A stretch of DNA of 64,000 nucleotides, taken from NCBI GenBank assembly GCA_038501625.1, contig JAZAYU010000174.1, forward strand, positions 1,070,420 through 1,134,419, written 5' to 3'. Shown piece after piece: positions 1 through 14,239 of the stretch. Source of the stretch: Corbicula japonica (taxonomy: Eukaryota > Mollusca > Bivalvia > Venerida > Cyrenidae). A program made the position numbers and the translations under genes. Each line of letters begins with the position of its first letter. Position 1 is the first letter of the stretch. The notes beneath the pieces were generated by a model. The model saw only the letters and a list, made by a program, of their open reading frames with translations, did no database searches and was not told the DNA's origin.

Positions 1-108
1 TCTCTTGTAAAATGTCATTAATTTGGTAAAAGCGAAAATTTGATTAAAGTTTTCCGAAATACAAGTATCGATTCGACTTTACTATTATTCTATGTTTTAG
101 TCTTATAC

Positions 109-116
109 TATAAATT
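109..116 (+). promoter_or_regulatory. possible TATA-like box upstream of the PARP14-like start
   Basis: TATAAATT lies about 55 nt before the ATG at 171, which would allow a short 5' UTR. The surrounding DNA is AT-rich, so a chance match is likely. Nothing else promoter-like is visible in 1-170, and the true promoter may lie outside the window. Confidence 0.2.
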
Positions 117-170
117 AACTCAAGTTGATTTGTACTTTTGATTGCATGCTTAGATATCGAAGATTCAAAC

Positions 171-363
171 ATGGCTGATTGCAAGGACAGCGGAATAGGA
201 AAGACCAGAAAGATTATCGTACAAAAATTACCGTCGAACGTCGAAGAAGAATATTTACAACTTTTCTTCGAAAACAAGAAGAAATACGGCGCAGGGGATA
301 TTCATCATGTTGAGCTAGATTCTGAAAACAGAAGTGCGATAATTGAATTTGAAGACGCAGAAT
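171..363 (+). CDS. PARP14-like: PARP14-like exon 1: start codon and RRM-like module 1
   Basis: The ATG at 171 (context aacATGG) is the first in frame after a TGA at 126-128. The exon encodes an RRM core: beta-1 KIIVQKLP, helix 1 EEEYLQLFFENKKKYGAG, then beta-2 and beta-3 ending IIEFEDAE. The donor is AAT|GTAAGAG at 363/364, leaving phase 1. Unlike later RRM exons it does not open with the helix-2/beta-4 tail of a preceding RRM, which favours a true N-terminus. An alternative is an internal exon with an acceptor tag at 151-153, which also gives phase 1. Confidence 0.8.
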
Positions 364-3300
364 GTAAGAGCCTAACTATCTTGAACATTATAGCTAGAAA
401 CTATCTCATCAACCTAAAAAAAAATCAACATATTTAACTATTTTGACTGTGCATTTATCATATAGGAATGTATTTGTCTCTCAAATAAAAGAAAGCTTGA
501 TATATATATAAACTTTTCTTCAGCTGTAGAGAGAGTGCTTTCGAAACGACCTATCGTCATGGCGGACGAGACGATTGAAGTTGAAGCATATATGTCTGAA
601 CCCGAAGAGCCAATTGAATGGTGTACCATCGAAGTGACCGGCCCACGTAGTATTATTTGTGAGGAAGAACTTGAAACGTTGGGGATGTACTTTGACAGCA
701 CCAAAAGGTCTGGAGGCGAAGATGTTGTAGATTGCAGATTTTGTTCTGACAGAGGCGTTGTTTTGATAAAGTTTGAGTCGGAAGAAGGTAAATATATTTG
801 TACATGATTTTTTCTTTCAACATTGTCAACCATGAATACATTTCCACGCGACAAAAATATTATCCGTTCAGATATTACATTTTCTTCTGAGTACTATGGA
901 TATATTTTCAGAGTAAATGAATGCATTCGTTCCTGTTTGTCTCAACATCTACATTAGTTCTTAGCAAAATAATATAGACAATGGGAAAATTAAATATTTC
1001 TTGAAATCACAAATTGAGCTACTGCTGGTGTAACTCACGCCGCTGTTTTAGGTTCATTAATATTTTGCAAGTGATGTTATTTACAGATCTTGAACTCGTT
1101 TTTTTTTGGAAATGTGTATTTTATATATATCAGCATAAAATCCTATAATATGTAATACAATAAAATATTTTACTCTGTTAATTTACTCTGTAAACGTGTA
1201 ACCTACACGTGGTATGTAACCATTTAGATAGTTTTTAAAAGTTTCGTTCCTAGTAAAAATATTTTATTTTGATATTTCAGTTGCACAAAGGGTAGTTAAT
1301 CGACCTAAACATCTCATCCGAGGAGTGACGTTGTCGGTTTCACTGCACAATCCTGAATCAAACTCATCGAAACTTATTCAAGAAGAAAGTAACTCTGAGA
1401 TGGACGACATTCAAGATGTTATTTCGACTGTAAAAGTGAGCGGTTTGAAACAATTTTCGTCCCGGGAATCAGTAGAGTTGTACTTTGAAAATGCACGACG
1501 TAGTGATGGCGGAGAAATAAAAGAGATAAAAGAGGACGATAAAGACAGCGATAACATGTATATCACATTTGCGGAAGGAGAGGGTAATTTATTTCGTTCG
1601 CAGTTCTTATCTGACAGTCACTACAATTTGGTAGTTTTCTATTTGATACAATATGCATGGGTTCTTAGTTTAGTGGAACACAGTTTTCTGAAATGCGTTT
1701 CAATGTTCAATTCTTATTTCGTTCTTAATTACGTAAACCGATCTGCACAAGTAGTCAATCCACGACACTTATTGATTTTTAGCTCGACTATTCGAAGAAT
1801 AGGGGAGCTATCCTACTCGCCCCGGTGTCGGCGTCGGCGTCGGCGTCGGCGTCCGTTAAACAAAATATGCACTTTGGTCCATAACTTAAAAACTACTTAT
1901 GATATCAACTTGAAACTTGGAATATATATTCACCATCAAATTCTACATCATTACCAACAAGACCCATAACTCTGCTACAAATATTTTTCAAGTTATGCCC
2001 CTTTTTCACTTAAATTTTGCGTTAAGAAAAATATGCACTTTGGTCCATAACTTATAAACTACTTGACATATCAACTTGAAACTTGGATTATACATTCACC
2101 ATCAAATTCTACATCATTACAAACAAGACCCATAACTCTGCTGTCAATATATTTTAAGTTATGCCCCTTTTTTTATATTTTGTGTTAAGCAAAATATGCA
2201 TTTTGCCCCTAACTTTAAACTAACTTGAGATATTGCCTTGAAACTTGAAATATATTTTCACCATCAAAATCTACATCATAACCAAGACCCATAACCCTTC
2301 TTCCAATATTTTTCAAATTATGCCCCTTTTTCGCTCACATTTTGTGTAAAGCAAAATATACAGTCGGCCCTTAACTTCGTTATGAAAGGAGGGATTTCAA
2401 AATAACTTGGCACAAATGTTCACCATGACAAGGCGGTGTGTCGCGTACAATACCCATGCCTGTAGGTCCAAGGTCAAGGTCACTGTTACTAAAAATAGAA
2501 TTTTCTTGCAAAATCGTGTCTGCTCTGTAACTTTGTTATTTCTTATTGGGTTTTTAAATAACTTGGTATATTTGTTCACCATATCAAGACGGTGTGTCAC
2601 GTACATGCCAAAGCCTGTAGATCAATGGTCAAGGTCACTGTTACTAAAAATATAATTTTCTTGTCTAGGCTGTTACTTTGTTATGAATGGAGGGATTTCA
2701 AAATATCTTGGCAGAAATGTTCACCATGACAAGGCGGTGTGTCCGCACAATACCCATGCCTGTAGATCCAAGGTCAAGGTCACTGTTACTAAAAATAGAA
2801 TTTTCTTGTCCAGGCTGTAACTTTGTTATGAATGGAAGGATTTCAAAATAACTTGACACAAATGTTCACCATGACAGGGCGGTGCGTCACGTACCATGCC
2901 CATGCCTGTAGGTCAAAGGTCAAGGTCACTGTTACTAAAAATAGAATTATCTTGTCCTGGCTGTTACTTTGTTATAAATGGAGGTATTTCAAAATAACTT
3001 TGCACAAATGTTCATGAAAAGGCAGTGTGTGTCCGCACAATACCCAAGCCTGAAGATCCAAGGTCAAGGTCACTGTTACTTAAAATAGAATTTTCTTGTC
3101 CAGGCTGTAACTTTGTTATGAATGGAAGGATTTCAAAATAACTTGACACAAATGTTCACCATGACAGGGCGGTGTGTCACGTACCATGCCCATGCCTGTA
3201 GGTCAAAGGTCAAGGTCACTGTTACTAATAATAGAATTTTCTTGTCCAGGCTGTAACTTCATTATAAATGGAGGGATTTCAAAAAAACTTCACACAAATG

Positions 3301-6300
3301 TTCACCATGAAAGGGCAGTGTATCGCGTATTATTCCCATCATTGCACTTGAGTGTCTGAAAATGATGCATAGCGGGGCATCCGTGTCCTATGGACACATT
3401 TCTAGTTTCACTTATATTTTCACTTAAGTGCACTTCATCGATAACTTTGCAAATACTTAAGGTATCAACGTCAAACTACCATTATATTTTCATTTCAGTT
3501 CTTTTTCTGTAACATTACTGAAGTGATTGATATTTGACTAAAAGTAAATGTCTCTAATAAAAAATTACTAACAAGTTTTCTAACAAATTCAGAAATATTT
3601 CATAGTTATTCCCCTATTCAGTTTAATATTTATGGTACATTTAGGAATTATTTCTGTTATTTGAAAAGAATTTCTCCCGTACCATTCACTTGTTAATATT
3701 TTTCCTGATTGCACATGAATGTATGGCCATAGTTGTTATTGTTTTAATCTTCAAATTGCATTTGTTTCAAATGATTCGAATAGTCGAGCATGCTGTCTCT
3801 TCTGACAGCTCTTGTTATGTTGGCTTATTGTCAAGATCATTTTTATCGGGAAAGTACTCTATCTGGAAAAACCAAAACAAGTTGTCAGAATATCTTATTC
3901 TGAGTGCAGGAAAAATATACAGAAATTTAAAATTAAAAATTTTTTTTTTTCACCTTGACATTTTGCTATGTGGAATATTTATGCCCATGATAGAATTAAT
4001 TGTTTACAGTGGGTTTATAACGCATGTTTGAAAGACATCTGGTTAAATCATTTTGATAGATTAGTGGTTTTTAATGGGCTCCATTTTTGATCAGTTTGGT
4101 AAAAAATGCTAAATTTAAAGATTTAAAATAATGTTTTAAAGTTGCCATTATTTAAGACCAGTATCACTCAAAAAGAGGAAATATGCCCTAAAACATTATT
4201 TGGATTCTGTTTTAAACCATCAAGAGTGGGGAAAATACTTGGATTTGATTAATGTTTAATATATGCATTGCTTTCATTACCTTTCAAAGTAGAAGGGGGT
4301 TAGGTAAAAATTAAAGAGGGATTCTGGGCTGAAAACAAATAGCTGTAGTTCCACAAAGTAGCCAGGTGATGTGGTCAAATTGTCATCTGCATTTGATTGA
4401 GATCACTTTTTTTAGAATTTTCCCCAATTTCAGTTAAAATACATCTGAAATTTCCTCTAGGGTTACAAGTCATGTTCTCAAATTTGATGTAAAAAACACA
4501 CATAGAATAATCCATTGCTTGAATGGAATATCAAGCTTCCTGTACCATACCATTTTGCAAATGATTTTTATGCCCCCGCCATGTAATGGCGGAAGGGCAT
4601 ATAGTGTTCACCCTGGCTGTGTGTGTGTGTGTCAGTGTGTCAGTGTGTGTGTATGTTCGAAAATCGTGTCCGCTCTGTAACTTTGTTATTTCTTATTGGA
4701 TTTTAAAATAACTTGGTATGAATGTTCACCATATCAAGACGGAGTGTCGCGTACAATACCCATGCCTGTAGGTCCAAGGTCAAGGTCACTGTTACTAAAA
4801 ATAGAATTTTCTTGTCCGGGCTGTAACTTCCTTATGAATGGAGGGATTTCAAAATAACTTGGCACAAATGTTCACCATGACAAGGCAGTGTGTTGCATAC
4901 AACACCCATGCCTGTAGGTCCAAGGTCAAGGTCACTGTTACTTAAAATAGAATTTTGTTGGAAAAATCTTGTCCGCTCTGTAACTTTGTTATTTCTTAAT
5001 GGATTTAAAATAACTTGGTATAAATGTTCACCATATCAAGACGGTGTGTCGCGTACAATACCCATGCCTGTAGGTCCAAGGTCAAGGTCACTGTTACTAA
5101 AAATAGAATTTTCTTGTCCGGGCTGTAACTTCCTTATGAATGGAGGGATTTCAAAATAACTTGGCACAAATGTTCACCATGACAAGGCGGTGTGTTGCGT
5201 ACAACACCCATGCCTGTAGGTCCAAGGTCAAGGTCACTGTTACTAAAAATAGAATTTTGTTGGAAAAATCTTGTCCGCTCTGTTACTTTGTTATTTCATA
5301 TTGGATTTTAAAATAACTTGGTACTAAAAATAGAATTTTGATGGAAAAATCTTGTCTGCTCTGTTACTTTGTTATTTCTTATAAAAGGATTTTAAAATAA
5401 CTTGGTATAAATGTTCATTATATCAAGACGATGTGTTGTGTACAATACCCATGCCTGTAGGTCCAAGGTCAAGGTCACTGTTACAAAAAATTGAAATTTC
5501 TTGTACTGGCTTTAACTTCGTTATTAACAGAGTGATTTCAAAATAATTTGGCACAAATGTTCACTATGACAAGGCGTTGTGTTGTGTACAATTCCCATGC
5601 CTGTAGGTCCAAGGTCAAGGTCACTATTACTAAAATCAGAATTTTCTTGTCTGGGCTGTGAGTTTGTTATTACTTATTGGATTTTCAAATAACTTGGTAT
5701 AAATGTTCACCATGACAAACATGCATGGGGGGGGCATCCGTGTCCTATGGACACATTTCTAGTCATAAAATAAACTCTCTAAAGTCCAATCAGAACCTTT
5801 CCAACTAATCATTAAAGTTTCATATGTTTTTTAGCTCGACTATTCGAAGAATAGGGGAGCTATCCTACTCGCCCCGGTGTTGGCGTCGGCATTTGGCGTC
5901 GGCGTCCGTTAAACAAAAAATGCACTTTGGTCCATTACTTGAAAACTACTTATGATATCAACTTGAAACTTGGAATATATATTCACCATCAAATTCTACA
6001 TCATTACCAACAAGACCCATAACTCTGCTGTCAATATATTTCAAGTTATGCCCCTTTTTTCTTATATTTTGTGTCAAGCAAAATATGCATTTTGCCCCTA
6101 ACTTTAAAACTACTTGAGATATTGCCTTGAAACTTGAAATATATTTTCACCATCAAAATCTACATCATAACCAACAAGACCCATAACCCTTCTTCCAATA
6201 TTTTTCAAATTATGCCCCTTTTTCGCTTACATTTTGTGTTAAGCAAAATATGCAGTCGGCCCTTAACTTCGTTATGAATGGAGGGATTTCAAAATAACTT

Positions 6301-7904
6301 GGCACAAATGTTCACCATGACAAGGCGGTGTGTCGCGTACAATACCCATGCCTGTAGGTCCAAGGTCAAGGTCACTGTTACTAAAAATAGAATTTTCTTG
6401 CAAAATCTTGTCCGCTCTGTAACTTTGTTACTTCTTATTGGGTTTTTAAATAACTTGGTATAATTGTTCACCATATCAAGACAGTGTGTCACGTACATGC
6501 CCAAGCCTGTAGGTCAATGGTCAAGGTCACTGTTACTAAAAATAGAATTTTCTTGTCTAGGCTGTTACTTTGTTATGAATGGAGGGATTTCAAAATATCT
6601 TGGCACAAATGTTCACCATGACAAGGCGGTGTGTCCGCACAATACCCATGCCTGTAGATCCAAGGTCAAGGTCACTGTTACTAAAAATAGAATTTTCTTG
6701 TCCAGGCTGTAACTTTGTTATGAATGGAAGGATTTCAAAATAACTTGACACAAATGTTCACCATGACAGGGCGGTGTGTCACGTACCATGCCCATGCCTG
6801 TAGGTCTAAGGTCAAGGTCACTGTTACTAAAAATAGAATTATCTTGTCCTGACTGTTACTTTGTTATAAATGGAGGGATTTCAAAATAACTTTGCACAAA
6901 TGTTCATGAAAAGGCAGTGTGTCCGCACAATACCCAAGCCTGAAGGTCCAAGGTCAAGGTCACTGTTACTAAAAATAGAATTTTCTTGTCCAGGCTGTAA
7001 CTTCATTATAAATGGAGGGATTTCAAAAAAACTTGACACAAATGTTCACCATGAAAGGGCAGTGTATCGCGTATTATTCCCATCATTGCACTTGAGTGTC
7101 TGAAAATGATGCATAGCGGGGCATCCGTGTCCTATAGACACATTTCTAGTTTCACTTATATTTTCACTTAAGTGCACTTCATCGATAACTTTGCAAATAC
7201 TTAAGGTATCAACTTCAAACTACCATTATATTTTCATTTCAGTTCTTTTTCTGTAACATTACTGAAGTGATTGATATTTGACTAAAAGTAAATGTCTCTA
7301 ATAAAAAATTACTAACAAGTTTTCTAACAAATTCAGAAATATTTCATAGTTATTCCCCTATTCAGTTTAATATTTATGGTACATTTAGGAATTATTTCTG
7401 TTATTTGAAAAGAATTTCTCCCGTACCATTCACTTGTTAATATTTTTCCTGATTGCACATGAATGTATGGCCATAGTTGTTATTGTTTTAATCTTCAAAT
7501 TGCATTTGTTTCAAATGATTCGAATAGTCGAGCATGATGTCTCCTCTGACAGCTCTTGTATATTATGTAGTTAAGAGATCTTAACGTGTTATTAAAGTAA
7601 CTATCCTATATTCAAATAACGAAACGAAACCGACAGTTTAAACCATTTTTTTAATCATTGTTCACTTAAATTTAGGTCCAATTTTTTGTTACTTTTTGTG
7701 AACACCATATAATAAGTTTTGCTCTCTCTCTTATTTAACAACCATTTGGCAGTGTGGGGAGGCTATGTTTACTGATTGTGGTTTTTGCTTATGTGTATGT
7801 TTCACATTGTTATATTGATTTGCTTACTTACATTAAAACAAACGTCAAAAAAGAACCAGGTGTTATCATTCAGATCATGTGGGTCAAATAAATGATTTAA
7901 AAAT

Positions 7905-7938
<34 letters not shown>

Positions 7939-10900
7939 CTGAACATATTGTACACAGATAAATAATGAATGTTTCGTTACAGTTGCAAAACGAGTTTCTG
8001 AAAGGACTCACACATTTGAAGGAAAACATCTTCAAGTATCATTATTTCAACTTCCAAAGCCACCACCTGTCTATGACGATAGATTTATATTGCATGGGTT
8101 GAAAAGGTCGACAACACAGGATTGTCTTTTCAATTTTCTTGAAGCAAAATCCAGAGGTATTCCAAGTCAGCTTATTTATCATGCCGAGCAAGAAGATGTC
8201 GCTATGGTTATATTTCAGGACAAACCAGGTATGTTTTTGTTTGATTCCTCTGCTAGTCATCGAGTTTCATAATGTTTGGTGAAGTTAATAATTGAAAGAT
8301 GTCAGGTTTCAACATACGTATGTATATATTCTTTTCAAGTATTTGTTAGCCTCTTGATATACAGGCGTGTAAATGCATTATGATAAACATCTTTGATTAA
8401 CTTTTCACTGAATCTTTATGACGCTCTGTGTGTATGATTAATATATACTTTTGCTGTGATTTGATGGTCTAATTTTGTAGCATTCCTCCGATATTAAGTT
8501 TTCATTAAACAAGAGCTATCACTGAAGGTGATTAATACCCCCGCAATACGGCTTTGTCAGAGAATACAGAAATAATGTTCGCATCTTTTTAAAATGCGAC
8601 ACAAATTGTGCATGTATGTCATCTATATGTAAAAATCTAAGTATTCGGTGAACAGGAAGTAGATAAGCAAGGTGCATAAAATCGCTTTACACCATATGGG
8701 ACTACAGGATAAAGCATTATGCAAAATATCAGGCTGCTGCATTTTATAGTTGCTTAGAAAACTGCCACGGAAATTGTGCATGTATGTCAACTATGTGCAC
8801 AAATGTAAGTATTCAGTAAACAGGAAGTAGATGAGCAAGGAGCATCAAATCGCTTTACACCATATGGGACTATAGGATAAAGCATTATGCAAAATATCAG
8901 GCTGCTGCATTTTATAGTTGCTTAGAAAACTGCCACGGAAATTGTGCATGTATGTCAACTATGTGTACAAATCTAAGTATTCGGTGAACAGGAAGTAGGT
9001 GAGCAAGGAGCATGAAATTGGTTTACACCATATGGAACTATAGGATAAAGCATTATGCAAAATATCATGCTGCTGAATGTTATAGTTTCTTAGAAAACTG
9101 TGACGGAAAATTAACATGCCCTTTGGTTGATGTAATACACCTTTATAGTAACAAAACCTAAAATATTCGGCGAACAGGAAGTAGATGAGCAAGGAGCATG
9201 AAATTGCTTTACACCATATGGGACTATAGGATAAAGCATTATGCATGATATCAGGCTGCTGCATGTTATAGTTGCTTAGAAAACTGCGACGGAAAATTAA
9301 CATGCCTTTTGGTCTATGTAATGCACAGATTATTTTATTAACCATGCTCTCTCCCCCTCTCTTCTTCTTGACTGTGTGGGGAGGCTGTTTTTTCTGAATG
9401 TGGCGATTCCTGATATGCATATTTCACCTTTTCATAGTAACAAAATCTAAAAATATGCGGCAAACAGGAAGTAGATGAGCAAGGAGCATGAAATTGCTTT
9501 ACACCACATGGGACTATAGGATTAAGCAATATACAAAATATCAGGCTGCTGCATGTTATAGTTGCTGAGAAAACTGTGACGGAAATTTTGTTACGGACGG
9601 ACGGACGGACAAGGGTAAAACAGTATACCCCATTCTTCTTCGAAGCGGGGGTATAATAACTTTTTTCAGTAATAGAATAACAGTCCGCGATAGCACTGAG
9701 CACATCGTACGTTTCTATCATTACTGATCGATATCATCACATTGCTCATTTAATTTGGCTAGTCTAAGATAGAATATTCCGCTGCTATGAGAAGGTACGA
9801 GATAGGTATAACATAGCAAAGCAATATATGCATATCAGGAATCGCCACACTCAAAAAACTCAGCCTCCCTATACCATTTATGAATGAAAGTCAATCTGAA
9901 TTGAATTGTTATTCAAACGGTTAAAATGAAACTGAAAAGTGAAAATGAAAGCCACCGAACACGAAAATTATTAAAATAATGCAGGCTCGGTTTGATTGAG
10001 CCTGTTCATGAGTAGGAATACAAATGCATATAACTGCCCACGCCGCCTAGCCCCGGCTTGAGCGCAACTCAATATTTACAACAGTAAATAGTACAATTTT
10101 GATTTACACCAAACGATGGTATGCATATCGTGGTGAACATGAAACCTTCAATGCGGTATTTTGAAGTTTAGCACTTTATGACCCAGATAAAAATGGGTTT
10201 GCCCTAAACGAGAAAACACTTTTGCGCAACAGATTATAATAGAATCGCGACAATGGATCTGGAAACATTTAACCTGCATTTTACAGAGAAATCAAAGGAA
10301 AAAAAACTAAAAACTATTGATATAAAATATTAGTTACCTCAAACTTTACTTATTTTATATACTAAATATTTTTTGTTATTTTCCTTGTATCGGCATGCTA
10401 GAATCAAGCCGTTTCAAAATTAACTATTTCTTCCAAAACAAAAAAAATGTGTTATCTATTCCAGATATGAACAAGTTAGAAGAAGCTCTCAAACAGAACA
10501 AATTAGAGGATAGGTTATTGAAAATGTCACTAGCTCCCATCTCAAACTGCATCTTGGTTACAAACTTACCAAAAGAAGTCTCGAAGGACGATATTGAATT
10601 CTACTTCGACAATTCAAGGCGAAGTGGAGGTGGATCAGTTGATAAAGTGATTATGAATGATGATGATGAGACTTGTTTTGTGTACTTCAAAGATTTTCGA
10701 GGTAACATAACGATATCGCTGATGTAGACTTTTTAAACTTTGTTTCAAACTTTGATTTAGTGTTTTTGAGTGAAACCTGAATTTCAAAAAAACGAACAAA
10801 CTATATTTGATATTAAAAGCTACACAAATAAGTCCACCAATACCAGAAAAGGCAGATGTAGTGGTGGTATTTCATTTTATTATAGGAATAATTTAAGAAA

Positions 10901-13900
10901 ATACATATTTTTGTTATGGAAAAAAACAATAACGGAATTATATGGGTAAAAGTTAATAGAAAATTGTTTACATTTGATCAGGACATTTTCATTTGTAATG
11001 TTTACATTTCACCAAAAAACCCTAGAGTTCTAGCTCAATCTAGCTATGATTTTTTTTATTCGATCGATATAGATATTGTCAAATACAATGATCTGGACAA
11101 AGTGTACGTCGTCGGCGATTTCAATAGTAGAACCGCCGAATATCTTGATTAATTTAATTACGATAGATATATTGATCAAAACTTGCCATTCATTGATAGA
11201 ATTCCTTAACAAACGCGCGTAAATAAAGTCGTTGATTATTACGGACAGCGGCTATTGGATATGCATAGCGACCAGGTTAGTGATAGCCAATGGGCGTTTG
11301 GCACGTGACCGGGGCATAGGTCAAATAACTTACTGCTCGAATATAGGACAAAGCACTGTTGACTATTTATTACTAAACACTGAGGATTTTGAAACTTAGT
11401 TGAACTTTGAAATTTTAGATATGAATGAATTTTCGGACCATGCACATATTACGTTAAGTTTTCATAGAAAACAAGCCGAAACGCGCGATAGCGATCAGGG
11501 TAATCAAACGTACATAAAGATAATTTGGGATAATGAAAAAGTCCCCAATTTTATAACACTCTCTCAAGTAATACCGAAATACTACAACAATTAATGAATG
11601 GCACAGTCACTGACCCGATTAATCACGTGGTCGACAGTTTGTCAAATCTATTGAATACTGGCGCGCATAGTGTATTTGGGAAAACAATCTCACCGAATAA
11701 TACAAACAGAACAAAACATGGGATAACTAAACATAAATGGTTATGAAAACTGCTATGAGGCAAACATAGATTTTAAACGATCAAGAAACACGTATAACCA
11801 TTCCAAAAATGATTTAAATCGCCAGAACTTTGTCTGCGAGAACACGCTATTATAAGATCAAGAAAAAAAGATTTTAGGCAATATAAGAAAAATGAAGGTA
11901 AAACTTTAAATTAATTGGCAAAATCACATCCGCGCGACTTTTGGAAAAAGGTTAAAGAAACATGGAAGAAAAATGATATTAAATCGGAAACACTTACTGT
12001 AGACGATCTTTTTGAACACTTCCAGTCTTTATATGGGGAGGCGCGAGCAAATCCCAATACAACAAACGACATTTAACATTGAAAATGAAAATATTGAATT
12101 AGACTCGCTTTTTTTAGAAGAGGAACTTAGATCAGCCGTTTTTCATCAGAAAGATAATAAAAGTCCAGGTATTGACTACATCACAGGTGAAATTATTAAA
12201 GCAGCATATGATATTATATCACCAATTTTTTTAAATTATATAACAGAATGTTTAACACAGGTGACTATCATTATGAGTGGGGCGAAGGTATTATCTCTCC
12301 TATATTTAAAAAAGGCGACGTAGACGACGCGAGCAATTATAGAGGTATAACTTTAATAAAAATTTTAGCTAAAAGCTTCTTCTTAATAGATAATACATTC
12401 AAAATAACTAATAATCAATTTGGTTTCCAAAAAGGTAAATCGATAATGTACTGTATATTCATTTTACTCTCTATTATATCAAAAATACTTGACTCCGGAC
12501 ACAAATTATACTGCATTTTTAGCTCGACTATTCGAAGAATATGTCGAGCTATTGTACTCACTTGGGCGTCGGCGTCGGCGTCGGCGTCGCCGTCGCCGTC
12601 GGCGTCCCGCTTTGGTTAAAGTTTACGTGCAACCTACCTATATCTTAAAAACTACTATAGCTACAGCTTTTAAACTTGGCACCCTTGTTCGTCATCATGT
12701 CCCGAGTGTGTATGCCAAGAACCATAACTCTAACTTTCATTTTGATCAAATTATGGCCCTTTTTTGACTTGGAATTTCAGGTTAAAGTTTGCGTGCAAGC
12801 TACTGTACAAACTCATAACTTCAATACTACTTATACTACAGCTTTAAAACTTGGCACACTTGTTTATCATCATGTCCCGAGTGTGTATACCAAGAACCAT
12901 AACTCTGACTTTCATTTTGTTCAAATTATGGCCCTTTTTCGACTTAGAATTTCAGGTTAAAGTTTGCGTGCAAGCTACTATACAAACTAATAACTTCAAT
13001 ACTACTTATACTACAGCTTTGAAACTTTCAACACTTGTTCATCATCATATCCCAAGTGTGTATGCCAAGAACCATAACTCTAACTCTCATTTTTATCAAA
13101 TTATGCCCCTTTTTCGACTTAGAATTTCAGGTTAAAGTTTGCGTGCAAGCTACTGTACAAATCCATAACTTCCATGCTACTTATACTACAGCTTTGAAAC
13201 TTTCAACACTTGTTCATCATCATATTTCAAGTTTGTATGCCAAGAACCATAACTCTAACTTCCATTTTGTTCAAATTATGGCCCTTTTTCTTACTTTCAT
13301 ACTTCTTGTACTATAGCTTTGAAACTTAAGACACTTGTTTACCATCATGACCCTGACTATTTATACCAAGAACCATAACTCTTTCTTTCATTTTTAATCA
13401 AATTATGGCCCTTTTTCAACTTAGAATTTCAGGTTAAAGTTTGCGTGCAAGCTAGTTACTTTCATACTTCTTGTACTATAGCTTTGAGACTTAAGACACT
13501 TGTTTACCATCATGACCCTGACTATGTATGCCAAGAACCATAACTCTTTCTTTCATTTTTAATCAAATTAAGGCCCTTTTTTGACTTAGAATTTCAGGTT
13601 AAAGATTGCGTGCAAGCTAGTTACTTTCATACTTCTTGTACTATAGCTTTGAAACTTATTCACCATCATGACCCTGACTATGTATGCCAAGAACCATAAC
13701 TCTTTGATTTTTTTTCAAATTACTGCCCTTTTTAGACTTAAAAATTAAGGTTTAAAACTTTGTATACCTTTATTTTATCTTACATCGGGTTTATTTTCAA
13801 AGGCCCATAACTCATCCTTGCTTTTTTTATATTTGATTTTTGCCCCTTTTCACTTGAAATTAGAATTAAGACTTGTAAATAATTGTTAAAGTTTCAATGT

Positions 13901-14207
13901 TAGTGTTTTTCATATGTACAGCTATATAAAAGGTTTAAAACAGATGTCCTTAACATACTTTGGTTGAAAGTGTTGAGTAATTGTGGGGTGGGTGGGTGCA
14001 TAGACTATACTACACTACACTACACTACACTACACTACACTACACCAAACCACACCACACCACACCACACCACACCACACCACACCACACCATACCATAC
14101 CATACCATACCACTGTACTGTACCCCCACCACCCACCACCACCTCCACATACCACCACCACCAACAACAACAACTACAACAACACCAACACAAACAACAA
14201 CAACACC

Positions 14208-14239
<32 letters not shown>

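Noticed and set aside
1584..1969. Extension of exon 3 as one long 214-codon coding ORF
   Set aside because: A good donor at 1583/1584 keeps phase 1 with exon 4. Beyond it the frame runs through mobile-element sequence.
2400..5700. Regularly spaced repeats resembling a CRISPR array
   Set aside because: Units of 140-160 bp are repeated over their whole length with no unique spacers, in a eukaryotic intron, without cas genes.
2397..7103. Many 60-90-codon ORFs with repeated phrases such as KVKVTVTKNRIF
   Set aside because: They are the same tandem repeat unit translated again and again inside mobile elements.
10395..10464. Upstream extension of exon 5 to an ATG at 10395
   Set aside because: The acceptor at 10464 gives phase 1 continuity with exon 4. 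The upstream frame is intronic and low-complexity.
12676..13316. Overlapping ORFs of about 94 codons with HHHVPSVYAKNHNSNFHF-type phrases
   Set aside because: These are translations of the 170-bp array of the Helentron-like copy 3.
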